Assembly: GCF_014486675.1 (NCBI RefSeq)
Contig: NZ_JACTAC010000013.1
Coordinates: forward strand, 1 to 54,605
Direction: 5' to 3'
Source of the DNA: Flavobacterium macrobrachii
Lineage (GTDB): Bacteria > Bacteroidota > Bacteroidia > Flavobacteriales > Flavobacteriaceae
Length of the DNA stretch: 54,605 nucleotides
Shown here: piece by piece, positions 20,427 to 28,048 of the stretch
Layout: the number at the start of each line of letters is the position of its first letter
How positions within the stretch are numbered: the stretch's first letter is position 1
Translations under genes and position numbers: made by a program
The notes under the pieces: generated by a model
Databases searched by the model: none
The model's input: the letters and a program-made list of their open reading frames with translations, nothing else
Told to the model about the DNA's origin: nothing

Positions 20427-21116
20427 TTATAAAGCATTCCAAATCACATCATTTGGTGTAGCAGCAACTATTTCCATGTTTTCTTTAGAAACCGGATGAA
20501 TAAAAACCAATTTTCGCGCATGAAGATGAATGCCACCATCAGGATTACTTCGGTCAAAACCATATTTTAAATCGCCTTTTATTGGACAACCAATCGCTTG
20601 AAGTTGCGCTCTAATTTGATGATGTCTTCCAGTATGAAGATTAATTTCCAAGGCAAAATAATTATTCAATTCTTTGATTATGGTATAATCTAAACTTGCT
20701 TTTTTGCTCTCGGGAACTTCTTTTAAATGTGCTTTTGAAGTATTATTTTTTTCGTTTCTTTTCAGAAAATGAACAAGCGTATCCGACGTTTTTGGTGGTT
20801 TATTTTTTACAACTGCCCAATACGTTTTCTGTGTTTCTCGGTTGCTGAACATCGCGTTTAGTCGTTCCAAAGCTTTGCTTGTTCGTGCAAAAACCACAAT
20901 ACCTGTTGTTGGTCTGTCCAATCGATGAACTACACCAAGAAAAACTTCTCCAGGTTTGTTGTATTTTGCTTTAATATATTCTTTTACAACTTCCGAAAGC
21001 GGTTTGTCACCCGTTTTATCACCTTGAACAATATCACCAACACGTTTATTGACCACTATAATGTGATTGTCTTCGTGAAGGATTTGGAGATTATCTTTGG
21101 TAGAAACTATTTTCAT
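20427..21116 (-). CDS. RluA-family RNA pseudouridine synthase
   Basis: The protein has about 229 residues from the start at 21116 (MKIVSTKDNLQILHED). An in-frame ATG at 21131 adds five residues but lies inside an AT-rich intergenic repeat, so I prefer 21116. The catalytic motif HRLDRPTTGIVVFARTSKAL contains the essential Asp (about residue 66). Also seen are the GRHHQIRAQLQAIGCPIKGD block (about 160-180) and HLHARKLVFIHP near the C-terminus. There is no S4 domain, which fits the RluA/TruC/RluE-like short forms. It isomerises uridine to pseudouridine in rRNA or tRNA. The target site is not predictable. panB lies upstream on the same strand, 101 bases away. Confidence 0.92.
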   Translation of the reverse strand: MKIVSTKDNLQILHEDNHIIVVNKRVGDIVQGDKTGDKPLSEVVKEYIKAKYNKPGEVFLGVVHRLDRPTTGIVVFARTSKALERLNAMFSNRETQKTYWAVVKNKPPKTSDTLVHFLKRNEKNNTSKAHLKEVPESKKASLDYTIIKELNNYFALEINLHTGRHHQIRAQLQAIGCPIKGDLKYGFDRSNPDGGIHLHARKLVFIHPVSKENMEIVAATPNDVIWNAL

Positions 21117-21206
21117 TTTAATTCGAACCATTAAGAAACTAAGAAAAATTAAGTCATTAAATAAATTGAAAAAATGCTTAATGAACCTTAATTTCTTAAT
21201 GGTTTA
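21117..21206. repeat. Imperfect inverted repeat between rluA-type gene and panB
   Basis: AACCATTAAGAAACTAAG near 21127-21144 is mirrored by CTTAATTTCTTAATGGTTT near 21188-21206. The AT-rich arms could fold into a long imperfect hairpin. Such AT-rich repeats are common between Flavobacterium genes. The upstream candidate start codon of the pseudouridine synthase falls within it. Confidence 0.45.
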
Positions 21207-21217
21207 ATTTTTCGTTA

Positions 21218-22036
21218 CTAATACTGTTCGCTAGAATTCGGAAAATCTTTCGATTTCACATCAGCAACATAATTTCCAATCGCTTTCGTCATTTGTTCAT
21301 ACAAATCTAAATAGCGACGCAAAAATCGTGGACTAAACTCATTATTCATTCCAAGCATATCGTGGATAACCAAAACTTGTCCGTCAACACCACCGCCAGC
21401 ACCAATTCCAATAACAGGAATAGAAATAGTTTTCGCTACTTTTTCGGCCAAAGCCGCAGGGATTTTTTCTAAAACCAACGCAAAACAACCCAATTTTTCA
21501 AGCAATTTTGCATCTTCAATCAACTGTTCTGCTTCCGCATCTTCTTTAGCACGAACCGTGTAGGTTCCAAATTTATAAATCGATTGTGGAGTTAAACCCA
21601 AATGTCCCATTACCGGAATTCCAGCATTCAAAATACGCTTAATACTTTCTTTAATTTCGCTTCCGCCTTCCAGTTTTACAGCATGTCCGCCGCTTTCTTT
21701 CATAATTCTAATTGCCGAACGCAACGCTTCCTTTGGATCACTTTGATAACTTCCAAAAGGCAAATCCACCACAACCAAAGCTCGTTCAATAGCTCGAACC
21801 ACACCCGAAGCGTGATAAATCATTTGATCCAACGTTATTGGCAACGTTGTTTCGTGTCCAGCCATAACATTACTCGCCGAATCACCAACCAAAATCACAT
21901 CAACACCAGCCGAATCAACAATTTTAGCCATCGTAAAATCATACGCCGTAAGCATTGAAATCTTCTCGCCATTCACCTTCATGTCAATCAATGACTTGGT
22001 CGTAATCCTTTTATAATCTTTTTTTGCAGTAGACAT
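21218..22036 (-). CDS. panB: 3-methyl-2-oxobutanoate hydroxymethyltransferase (ketopantoate hydroxymethyltransferase)
   Basis: From the start at 22036 ([20 protein letters not shown]) the protein has 272 residues, the normal PanB length. The frame stays open for another 64 codons upstream, but that stretch reads through the promoter and an intergenic element, so it is not coding. Visible motifs: [36 protein letters not shown] (metal-binding Asp), [32 protein letters not shown] and [23 protein letters not shown]. It adds a hydroxymethyl group from methylene-tetrahydrofolate to 2-oxoisovalerate, the first committed step of pantothenate and CoA synthesis. panC and panD are not in the window. Confidence 0.96.
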   Translation of the reverse strand: MSTAKKDYKRITTKSLIDMKVNGEKISMLTAYDFTMAKIVDSAGVDVILVGDSASNVMAGHETTLPITLDQMIYHASGVVRAIERALVVVDLPFGSYQSDPKEALRSAIRIMKESGGHAVKLEGGSEIKESIKRILNAGIPVMGHLGLTPQSIYKFGTYTVRAKEDAEAEQLIEDAKLLEKLGCFALVLEKIPAALAEKVAKTISIPVIGIGAGGGVDGQVLVIHDMLGMNNEFSPRFLRRYLDLYEQMTKAIGNYVADVKSKDFPNSSEQY

Positions 22037-22058
22037 AACATTTCGTTTATAAGTCGTA

Positions 22059-22088
22059 AAAGTATAAAATCTATTTTTGATGCAACAA
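22059..22088 (-). promoter_or_regulatory. Promoter of panB
   Basis: Minus-strand TATACTTT (22059-22066) is preceded by TTG (22086-22088) with a 19-base spacer. It lies 22 bases upstream of the ATG at 22036 and inside the rejected N-terminal extension. Confidence 0.55.
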
Positions 22089-22130
22089 AAATCAACCCAA
22101 TAATGTGAATTTATACTACTTTTGTCAAAA

Positions 22131-22230
22131 CTGATTAGGAGCGAATCGTTTGAGCTATTTAAAAGCCATTTTCCTGCTTTTCGCGCTACACGGTAGCTAG
22201 CTTCAATCAGGGCTAAAACCAAAACCATTT
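22131..22230. repeat. Structured intergenic element in the panB / response-regulator divergent region
   Basis: The segment is bounded by CTGATT (22131-22136) and AATCAG (22205-22210). It contains the small stem GCTAC-acg-GTAGC (22185-22197) and the palindrome GCTAGC. On the minus strand it reads AGCCCTGATTGAAGC, a phrase I associate with a widespread flavobacterial intergenic repeat (AGCCCTGATAGAAGC, then AGCGGAAAGCAGGA). It may be a mobile repeat or a small RNA. Its orientation and role are not settled by sequence alone. Confidence 0.5.
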
Positions 22231-22240
22231 GAATTTCAGT

Positions 22241-22277
22241 GAACTTTGCGAATTAGCTTTGCGAACTTTGCGGTTAA
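22241..22277 (+). repeat. TTTGCGAA/TTTGCGG short repeat before the response-regulator gene
   Basis: GAACTTTGCGAATTAGCTTTGCGAACTTTGCGG is a triple iteration of TTTGCG with spacers of about 9-12 bases. Similar phrases are scattered between genes in Flavobacterium. It lies directly upstream of the ATG at 22288. The frame is open through it, which creates a false TTG start at 22246. Confidence 0.5.
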
Positions 22278-22287
22278 AAATAAAAAT

Positions 22288-23451
22288 ATGCCAAAAATAT
22301 TAATCATCGAAGACGAAGCAGCCATCAGAAGAGTTCTAACCAGAATCCTTTCTGAAGAAAGCAGCACATATCAAGTAGAAGAAGCCGAAGATGGCGTTCA
22401 AGCTTTAGAAAAGATAAAAAACAGCGACTACGATTTAGTGTTATGCGACATCAAAATGCCCAAAATGGATGGTGTCGAACTACTAGAAGAAGTCAAAAAA
22501 ATAAAACCTGAAATCCCAATGGTGATGATTTCTGGTCACGGCGACATGGAAACCGCCATCCAAACCATGAGACTTGGTGCTTTTGATTACATTTCAAAAC
22601 CACCCGATTTAAACCGATTGTTAAATACGGTTCGCAATGCGTTAGACAAAAAACAACTCGTAGTGGAAAACAAAATTCTAAAGAAAAAAGTTTCCAAAAA
22701 CTACGAAATCATTGGCGAAAGCGAACCCATCAATCAAATTAAATTAATGATTGAAAAAGTAGCCCAAACCGATGCACGAGTTTTAATTACTGGACCAAAC
22801 GGAACAGGAAAAGAATTAGTTGCCCATCAATTACATCAAAAAAGCGAACGAGCAAATTCGCCAATTGTTGAGGTAAACTGTGCTGCCATTCCATCAGAAT
22901 TGATAGAAAGCGAACTGTTTGGTCACGTAAAAGGCGCATTTACATCAGCTGTAAAAGATAGAGCTGGAAAATTTGAAGCTGCTGATGGTGGAACTATTTT
23001 TTTAGACGAAATTGGCGATATGAGTTTAGCAGCGCAAGCTAAGGTTTTGCGTGCGTTACAAGAAAGTTTAATCCAACGTGTTGGAGCAGACAAAGACATT
23101 AAAGTGGATGTTCGTGTTATTGCGGCAACCAACAAAGATTTGAAAAAAGAAATCGCCGAAGGTCGTTTCCGTGAAGATTTATACCATCGTTTAGCAGTAA
23201 TTTTAATTAAAGTTCCAGCGTTGAACGATAGACGTGATGATATTCCGTTATTGGTAGAACATTTTGCTGTAAAAATAGCCGAAGAACAAGGAAATGCCCA
23301 AAAATCATTCTCAAAGCAAGCTATTAAATTGTTACAAGAATACGATTGGACAGGAAACATCCGCGAGTTACGAAATGTAGTGGAACGATTGATAATTCTT
23401 GGTGGAAACGAAATTTCAGAAACCGACGTGAAGTTATTTGCATCAAAATAA
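22288..23451 (+). CDS. NtrC-like response regulator (receiver plus sigma-54-type AAA+ domain) lacking a DNA-binding domain
   Basis: From ATG 22288 the protein has 387 residues. The receiver domain (1-120) has acidic pocket Glu8/Asp9, phospho-Asp54 in LCDIKMP and Lys104. The AAA+ domain (about 140-375) has Walker A TGPNGTGKE at 168-176, loop motif GAFTSA at 216-221 (consensus GAFTGA), Walker B GGTIFLDEIGD at 234-244, the arginine region RFREDLYHRL and sensor II GNIRELRNVVERL. The protein ends 12 residues after the sensor II helix, so the usual Fis-type helix-turn-helix is absent. It should activate RNA polymerase with sigma-54, possibly from solution. No cognate kinase is adjacent. The start at 22246 (TTG) lies in a repeat and is rejected. 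Confidence 0.93.
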   Translation: MPKILIIEDEAAIRRVLTRILSEESSTYQVEEAEDGVQALEKIKNSDYDLVLCDIKMPKMDGVELLEEVKKIKPEIPMVMISGHGDMETAIQTMRLGAFDYISKPPDLNRLLNTVRNALDKKQLVVENKILKKKVSKNYEIIGESEPINQIKLMIEKVAQTDARVLITGPNGTGKELVAHQLHQKSERANSPIVEVNCAAIPSELIESELFGHVKGAFTSAVKDRAGKFEAADGGTIFLDEIGDMSLAAQAKVLRALQESLIQRVGADKDIKVDVRVIAATNKDLKKEIAEGRFREDLYHRLAVILIKVPALNDRRDDIPLLVEHFAVKIAEEQGNAQKSFSKQAIKLLQEYDWTGNIRELRNVVERLIILGGNEISETDVKLFASK

Positions 23452-23454
23452 TTG

Positions 23455-23532
23455 GCGTTATGCATTAAGCTGTAAGCAATAAGCATTTTTGTTTTTTGCC
23501 TAAAGCTTAGTGCTTATTGCCTAAAGCTAAGA
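23455..23532. repeat. AAGCAATAAGCA inverted repeat between two plus-strand genes
   Basis: TAAGCTGTAAGCAATAAGCA is mirrored by TGCTTATTGCCTAAAGCTA, with related phrases (GCCTAAAGCTTAGTGC) between. The arms can form an imperfect hairpin. It is low-complexity intergenic sequence of a kind seen repeatedly in Flavobacterium. Confidence 0.5.
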
Positions 23533-23536
23533 AAAA

Positions 23537-24154
23537 ATGAATTTAAAAAAAATAAATCCAAACCTCCAAAAAGCACTCATTGAAAACGGATTAACCGAAG
23601 CCAATGAAATGCAACAAGAAACGTTTTCTACCATAAAAAGTGGTTCCGATGTTGTAATTCAATCACTTGAAGGAACAGGAAAAACGACAACGATAGTTAT
23701 AAATGTTCTTCAAAAACTTGAGAAAACATTAGGCGAAAGCACCAGAGCTTTAATTATTGTTGAAAACAAAGAAAAAGTACTTGAAATGGAAGAACTTTTC
23801 TTAAAATATGGAACATATACTGATTTGAGTATTCTTGGTGTCTACGACAAAGGTGACATCGATTATGATAAAAACGTTATTTCCATGGGATTGGACGTGT
23901 TGATTGGAACACCAACTAGAATTAATGCCATGTTTTCTTCGGCAGGTTTTAATATCAATACCATAAAAATGCTAATTGTTGACGATGCTGATGTGTTATT
24001 CAGAAATCGAATGGATGCCGTTATACTACGTTTATCAAGCAGTGTTGAAAAAACACAACGTTTGTTCTTTTGTTCACAAATCACAGAAAGAGTGGAAGTG
24101 TTAGCCGAAAAAATAATGATTGAACCGCTTTTCTTCGAAATGGAAGAGGAATAG
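23537..24154 (+). CDS. Stand-alone N-terminal DEAD-box helicase domain (RecA-like domain 1 only)
   Basis: The 205-residue protein is a DEAD-box ATPase half. It has a Q-motif-like region (MQQETF, residues 25-30), motif I as SLEGTGKT (43-50), motif Ib GTPTR (124-128), motif II as DDAD (149-152, consensus DEAD) and a degenerate motif III (CSQ at 179-181, where SAT is usual). The protein ends at residue 205 with EPLFFEMEEE, exactly where the linker to the second RecA domain would begin. No helicase C-terminal domain (motifs IV-VI) follows in any frame before the next gene. It could bind ATP and RNA, but unwinding would not be expected. The clean ends suggest a settled short protein and not a fresh truncation. 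Confidence 0.85.
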   Translation: MNLKKINPNLQKALIENGLTEANEMQQETFSTIKSGSDVVIQSLEGTGKTTTIVINVLQKLEKTLGESTRALIIVENKEKVLEMEELFLKYGTYTDLSILGVYDKGDIDYDKNVISMGLDVLIGTPTRINAMFSSAGFNINTIKMLIVDDADVLFRNRMDAVILRLSSSVEKTQRLFFCSQITERVEVLAEKIMIEPLFFEMEEE

Positions 24155-24161
24155 TTTTCAG

Positions 24162-24228
24162 TCGCAGTCTCAGTTTTCAGTTTGTCACACTTGTTTATGC
24201 TGAGCGAAGACGAAGTACAGTCGAAATG
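24162..24228 (+). repeat. Two dispersed-repeat phrases in the intergenic spacer
   Basis: TTCAGTCGCAGTCTCAG (about 24160-24176) matches the CAGTCGCAGT family at 11171 and 39752. It is followed by GCTGAGCGAAGACGAAG and CAGTCGAAATG (about 24198-24228), which resemble the TGAGCGAAGTCGAAG repeat common in Bacteroidetes intergenic DNA. Confidence 0.45.
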
Positions 24229-24271
24229 CTAATACAACAATACAATTTACAACAATACATAAAACAAAAAA

Positions 24272-24490
24272 ATGGGATTAATAAAAATATTTTCAGGAAG
24301 CGAAATTTTAGCTTTAGGATTAAAACAAAAATTAGAAGCAATCGATTTGAATGTGGTTGTAAAAGACAACATTCAATCCGCTCGATTAGGCGGTTTTGGC
24401 AATGCCGATTTAGCCGTAGAATTGTTTATTCAAGAAAGAGATTATGGGAAAGCACATCCTATACTTGAGGAATTTAGGATGAGTTTGTGA
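24272..24490 (+). CDS. DUF2007 family small protein
   Basis: The 72-residue protein MGLIKIFSGSEILALGLKQK... fits the DUF2007 (putative signal-transducing protein) pattern: an N-terminal beta strand with an I-x-SG turn, a helix ALGLKQKLEAIDL, a strand with VVVKDNIQSA, then LAVELFIQERDYGKAHPILEEF. The fold is a ferredoxin-like ACT relative. Function is unknown. It is the last gene of the plus-strand group and is followed by a hairpin terminator. An overlapping open frame at 24226-24468 is a shadow. Confidence 0.85.
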   Translation: MGLIKIFSGSEILALGLKQKLEAIDLNVVVKDNIQSARLGGFGNADLAVELFIQERDYGKAHPILEEFRMSL

Positions 24491-24507
24491 TAATAGAACA
24501 TAAAAGC

Positions 24508-24541
24508 AAAAATCCCAAAAAAATAGTTTTTGGGATTTTTT
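24508..24541. terminator. Bidirectional hairpin terminator
   Basis: AAAAATCCCAAAAA (24508-24521) pairs with TTTTTGGGATTTTT (24527-24540). The A/T-rich flanks serve as the T-run on both strands, ending the DUF2007 and MFS transcripts. Confidence 0.85.
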
Positions 24542-24553
24542 ATGAACTATTTT

Positions 24554-25780
24554 CTAATTACTAAAAACCTTCAATCTACTAACTAATATCGAAATAAACA
24601 CTCCAAAAATCCCAATAAAAGCAAACGAATATTGAAGGCTTGTCATTTCGGCAATGAAACCAATTATTGGCGGACCAATTAAAAATCCTAGGAAACTAAT
24701 ACTAGTTACAATAGTTAAAGCAATTCCTGGTGGTACATTTTTGATGTTTCCGGCGGCGTTAAAAATAATCGGAACTACATTAGAAACGCCAAACCCAACC
24801 ATCATAAAAGCAATCGTACACGGAATCAAATAAGGAAGAACTACTGCTAAATATAATCCACTTGAAATGACAATTCCACTGATGATTAAAACTTTTTTGG
24901 CACCATATTTATGTACAAGAATATCACTTAAAAATCGTCCTGATGCCATACTAACCATAAAAGTTGTATAACCTAAAACAACTAATCCGCCTGGAGCTTT
25001 TACAATTTCTTTAAAATAAACGCCACTCCAGTCAAACATAATTCCTTCGCTTGCCATACAGCAAAAACAGATTACACCAAGCCAAATCAAATTCATATTT
25101 GGATTTTTGAAAAAAGAATAGCTAGTTTGTTCTTCCAATTCTTTTGTTTTTGCTTTAATTAGAAAGGAATAATTTGCTAAAACCAATAGACAAACCATTG
25201 CGAAAGCAATGATAAAATGGTTAAAAACGCTAAGTTCTAATGATACCATAATCAATCCAACCAAAGCACCACAAAATCCAGCTAAACTCCAAGAACCGTG
25301 AAACGAACCCATAATTGGCTTTTCAAATAATTGTTGCGTATAAACACCTTGTGTATTGACAGCGATGTTGCAAAAGTTTCCAAAAAAACCAAAAAGTAAT
25401 AACGCTAAACCCAATTCTACTTTACTCGTTGCTAATCCTAAAAGTGGCATACAAGCAGAGTAAAGTAGAAGTCCAAAGATGGTAATTTGTTTGCTACCAT
25501 ATTTTGTGACTATTTTTCCCGAAAATGGCATCGCAATTAATTGACCAACAGGCAAAGCAAATAAAAGCCCACCTAAATCGGCTTCGCTTAAATGTAACAT
25601 CGATTTAATATCCGGAATTCTGCTTGCCCAAGTAGCAAAGCTAAAACCCATTCCGAAGAAAAATAATGCCGTTGCCCAACGAATTTTCATAAGATACGAT
25701 TGCTTGGCTTTTCTGTATCCTTTTTTGATTTTTGCTTTAGGCAAAATTTTATTTAAAAAGCTGTAATTTATTAGAGGCAT
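24554..25780 (-). CDS. Major facilitator superfamily transporter
   Basis: The protein has 408 residues with about 12 membrane helices. An N-terminal tail of 30 residues is Lys-rich and polar (MPLINYSFLNKILPKAKIKK). A second in-frame start at 25690 (MKIRWATALFFFGMGFSFAT) begins exactly at the first helix, and either start is possible. The loop between helices 2 and 3 carries GKIVTKYGSKQI, the MFS motif A position. It resembles the FucP-like/YbjJ branch by its WASRIPDIK segment. The substrate is unknown. It is convergent with the DUF2007 gene. uvrB lies upstream on the same strand across a 192-base AT-rich gap in which I see no further gene. Confidence 0.9.
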   Translation of the reverse strand: MPLINYSFLNKILPKAKIKKGYRKAKQSYLMKIRWATALFFFGMGFSFATWASRIPDIKSMLHLSEADLGGLLFALPVGQLIAMPFSGKIVTKYGSKQITIFGLLLYSACMPLLGLATSKVELGLALLLFGFFGNFCNIAVNTQGVYTQQLFEKPIMGSFHGSWSLAGFCGALVGLIMVSLELSVFNHFIIAFAMVCLLVLANYSFLIKAKTKELEEQTSYSFFKNPNMNLIWLGVICFCCMASEGIMFDWSGVYFKEIVKAPGGLVVLGYTTFMVSMASGRFLSDILVHKYGAKKVLIISGIVISSGLYLAVVLPYLIPCTIAFMMVGFGVSNVVPIIFNAAGNIKNVPPGIALTIVTSISFLGFLIGPPIIGFIAEMTSLQYSFAFIGIFGVFISILVSRLKVFSN

Positions 25781-25972
25781 TATTATAGGATACTTATTAG
25801 AAAGTATAAAAATAAGTATTCCTTTGTAAACAGAAATTTAAGGAACAAAAAAAGTTTACTAAAACGTTTTTTCAAACTAAAATTAAAAAACACATTTAAG
25901 AAATATTCAGTAAAATACTATATTTTAAAATGGCTTTATGTATAGTTTTAAAATATGTTTTTTTTTTTTGAA

Positions 25973-27961
25973 TTACATTCTATCCTGCAACGCTTTAATC
26001 TCATCACGATATTTTGCCGCTTGCATAAAGTCTAAATCTTTGGCAGCTTTTTCCATTGCTTTTCTGGCATCGCGAATTTTCTTTTCAATTTCGGGTTTTG
26101 ATAAGTATTCGCTTTCGGGTTCTGCAGCTTTTAAAACTTGGTTTTCATAATATTGCGTTGAAACCGAATTTCCTGCTAATGCACTTCCCAAACTCTTGTT
26201 CAAGGCTTTTGGTTCAAAACCGTGTTTCGTATTATAATTGATTTGTTTTTCACGACGATAATTCGTTTCATCAATCGTTTTTTGCATCGAAGCTGTAATT
26301 TTATCACCATACATAATGGCTTTTCCGTTTACGTTTCTAGCGGCTCGACCAACTGTTTGTGTCAACGAACGATGACTTCGTAGAAATCCTTCTTTGTCAG
26401 CATCTAAAATAGCAACTAATGAAACTTCGGGTAAATCCAAACCTTCACGGAGTAAGTTCACGCCAATCAACACATCAAACAAACCTTTACGCAAATCTTG
26501 CATGATTTCTACACGTTCCAAAGTATCAACATCGGAATGAATGTATCGACAACGAATGGAAACTTTCGTCAAATATTTGGTCAGTTCTTCTGCCATTCTT
26601 TTGGTTAAAGTCGTGACCAAAACACGTTCGTCCACTTCACAACGTTGTTGAATTTCTTCAATTAAATCGTCAATTTGGTTTAAACTTGGTCGAACTTCTA
26701 TAATTGGATCGAGCAATCCTGTTGGACGAATAACTTGCTCGACATAAATTCCTTCTGATTTTTGCAATTCATAATCGGCTGGCGTTGCTGAAACATAAAT
26801 TACTTGGTTTTGCATCGATTCAAATTCTTCAAACTTTAACGGACGATTGTCCATCGCTGCAGGAAGTCGGAAACCATATTCCACCAAATTCTCTTTTCGA
26901 CTTCTATCGCCGCCATACATGGCATGAACTTGGGAAATGGTAACGTGACTTTCATCCACTACCATCAAGAAATCATCTGGAAAATAATCGAGTAAACAGA
27001 AAGGTCGTGTTCCCGGCAAACGTCGGTCTAGGTAACGAGAATAATTCTCAATTCCTGAGCAATAACCAAGTTCGCGTATCATTTCTAAATCGAAATTGGT
27101 GCGTTCTTCCAATCGTTTTGCTTCTAAATGTTTCCCGATTTCCTTAAAATAATCGACTTGTTTTACCAAATCTTGTTGAATGTCCCAAATGGCAGCTTGT
27201 AAAACATCGGGTGAAGTCACAAACATATTCGCCGGATAAATAGTCAGTTTTTCGTATTTTTCTAAAACTTTCGAACTTCTTGCATCAAAGGCTTCAATAT
27301 CTTCAATTTCATCACCAAAAAAGTGAATTCGGAACGGTTCATCTCCATAACTTGGAAATATATCAACGGTATCACCTTTAATTCTAAATGTTCCTGGAGT
27401 GAATTCGGCTTCGGTTCGTGAATATAAACTTTGAACCAATCGATGTAATAATTTTGTTCTGGAAATTACTTGATTTTTCTCAACTGAAACCACATTTTTC
27501 TGAAATTCAACCGGATTTCCAATACCGTAAAGACAAGAAACAGAAGAAATCACAATAATATCACGACGACCAGAAAGTAGGGCAGAAGTTGTACTTAGAC
27601 GAAGTTTTTCAAGTTCTTCATTAATAGATAAATCTTTTTCAATATACGTTCCCGTTACAGGAATAAACGCTTCTGGTTGGTAATAATCGTAGTAAGAAAC
27701 GAAATATTGCACCGAATTATTTGGAAAAAATTGCTTGAATTCGGAGTATAATTGAGCAGCTAATGTTTTGTTGTGTGCTAAAACTAGCGTCGGTTTTTCT
27801 ACATTCTGAATTACATTGGCAACGGTAAATGTCTTTCCTGAACCTGTAACTCCTAAGAGTGTTTGGTATTTTTCGCCATTGAGAATGCCGTTTGAAAGTT
27901 TTTCAATGGCTTGTGGCTGATCGCCTGTAGGTTTGTAATCGGATACGACTTGGAATTTCAT
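25973..27961 (-). CDS. uvrB: Excinuclease ABC subunit B
   Basis: The 662-residue protein is a complete UvrB, the damage-verification subunit of nucleotide excision repair. Motifs: Walker A TLLGVTGSGKTFT at about 35-47, beta-hairpin YYDYYQPEAFIP at about 91-102, DESHVTISQVHAMYGGDRSRK at about 335-355, YVSATPADYEL at about 395, the motif V/VI region LLREGLDLPEVSLVAILDADKEGFLRS, and QTVGRAARN at about 530. The C-terminal UVR domain (about 620-655, IEKKIRDARKAMEKAAKDLDF) contacts UvrC. It has its own promoter and is monocistronic or leads into the MFS gene. Confidence 0.98.
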   Translation of the reverse strand: MKFQVVSDYKPTGDQPQAIEKLSNGILNGEKYQTLLGVTGSGKTFTVANVIQNVEKPTLVLAHNKTLAAQLYSEFKQFFPNNSVQYFVSYYDYYQPEAFIPVTGTYIEKDLSINEELEKLRLSTTSALLSGRRDIIVISSVSCLYGIGNPVEFQKNVVSVEKNQVISRTKLLHRLVQSLYSRTEAEFTPGTFRIKGDTVDIFPSYGDEPFRIHFFGDEIEDIEAFDARSSKVLEKYEKLTIYPANMFVTSPDVLQAAIWDIQQDLVKQVDYFKEIGKHLEAKRLEERTNFDLEMIRELGYCSGIENYSRYLDRRLPGTRPFCLLDYFPDDFLMVVDESHVTISQVHAMYGGDRSRKENLVEYGFRLPAAMDNRPLKFEEFESMQNQVIYVSATPADYELQKSEGIYVEQVIRPTGLLDPIIEVRPSLNQIDDLIEEIQQRCEVDERVLVTTLTKRMAEELTKYLTKVSIRCRYIHSDVDTLERVEIMQDLRKGLFDVLIGVNLLREGLDLPEVSLVAILDADKEGFLRSHRSLTQTVGRAARNVNGKAIMYGDKITASMQKTIDETNYRREKQINYNTKHGFEPKALNKSLGSALAGNSVSTQYYENQVLKAAEPESEYLSKPEIEKKIRDARKAMEKAAKDLDFMQAAKYRDEIKALQDRM

Positions 27962-27980
27962 TTGAATTTTTTGCGAATTA

Positions 27981-28008
27981 CAAAGTTACATAATTTTATA
28001 TGCCACAA
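27981..28008 (-). promoter_or_regulatory. Promoter of uvrB
   Basis: Minus-strand TAACTTTG (27981-27988) matches TAnnTTTG, with TTG at 28006-28008 after a 17-base spacer. The ATG follows 19 bases after the box. The TTG lies inside a CACAAATT-type repeat (28003-28031). Confidence 0.55.
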
Positions 28009-28031
28009 ATTGCACAAATTTTCACAAATTG
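28003..28031. repeat. CACAAATT triplicate in the uvrB upstream region
   Basis: CACAAATT occurs three times in 29 bases (GCCACAAATTGCACAAATTTTCACAAATT). Related phrases are frequent between genes in Bacteroidetes. It supplies the -33 part of the uvrB promoter. Confidence 0.45.
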
Positions 28032-28048
28032 ATATAAAATTTTCTTGT

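Noticed and set aside
22037..22228. 64-residue N-terminal extension of PanB
   Set aside because: It translates the panB promoter and an intergenic element. PanB homologs start at the MSTAKK-like position, which matches the normal length.
22246..22287. TTG start adding 14 residues to the response regulator
   Set aside because: The added residues are the TTTGCG repeat. The receiver fold begins at MPKILIIEDE.
24226..24468. 80-codon frame overlapping the DUF2007 gene
   Set aside because: It is a basic, Arg/Lys-rich out-of-phase shadow of a recognised family member.
25781..25972. Hidden small gene between uvrB and the MFS gene
   Set aside because: The gap is AT-rich with T-runs and no frame with a credible start and composition.
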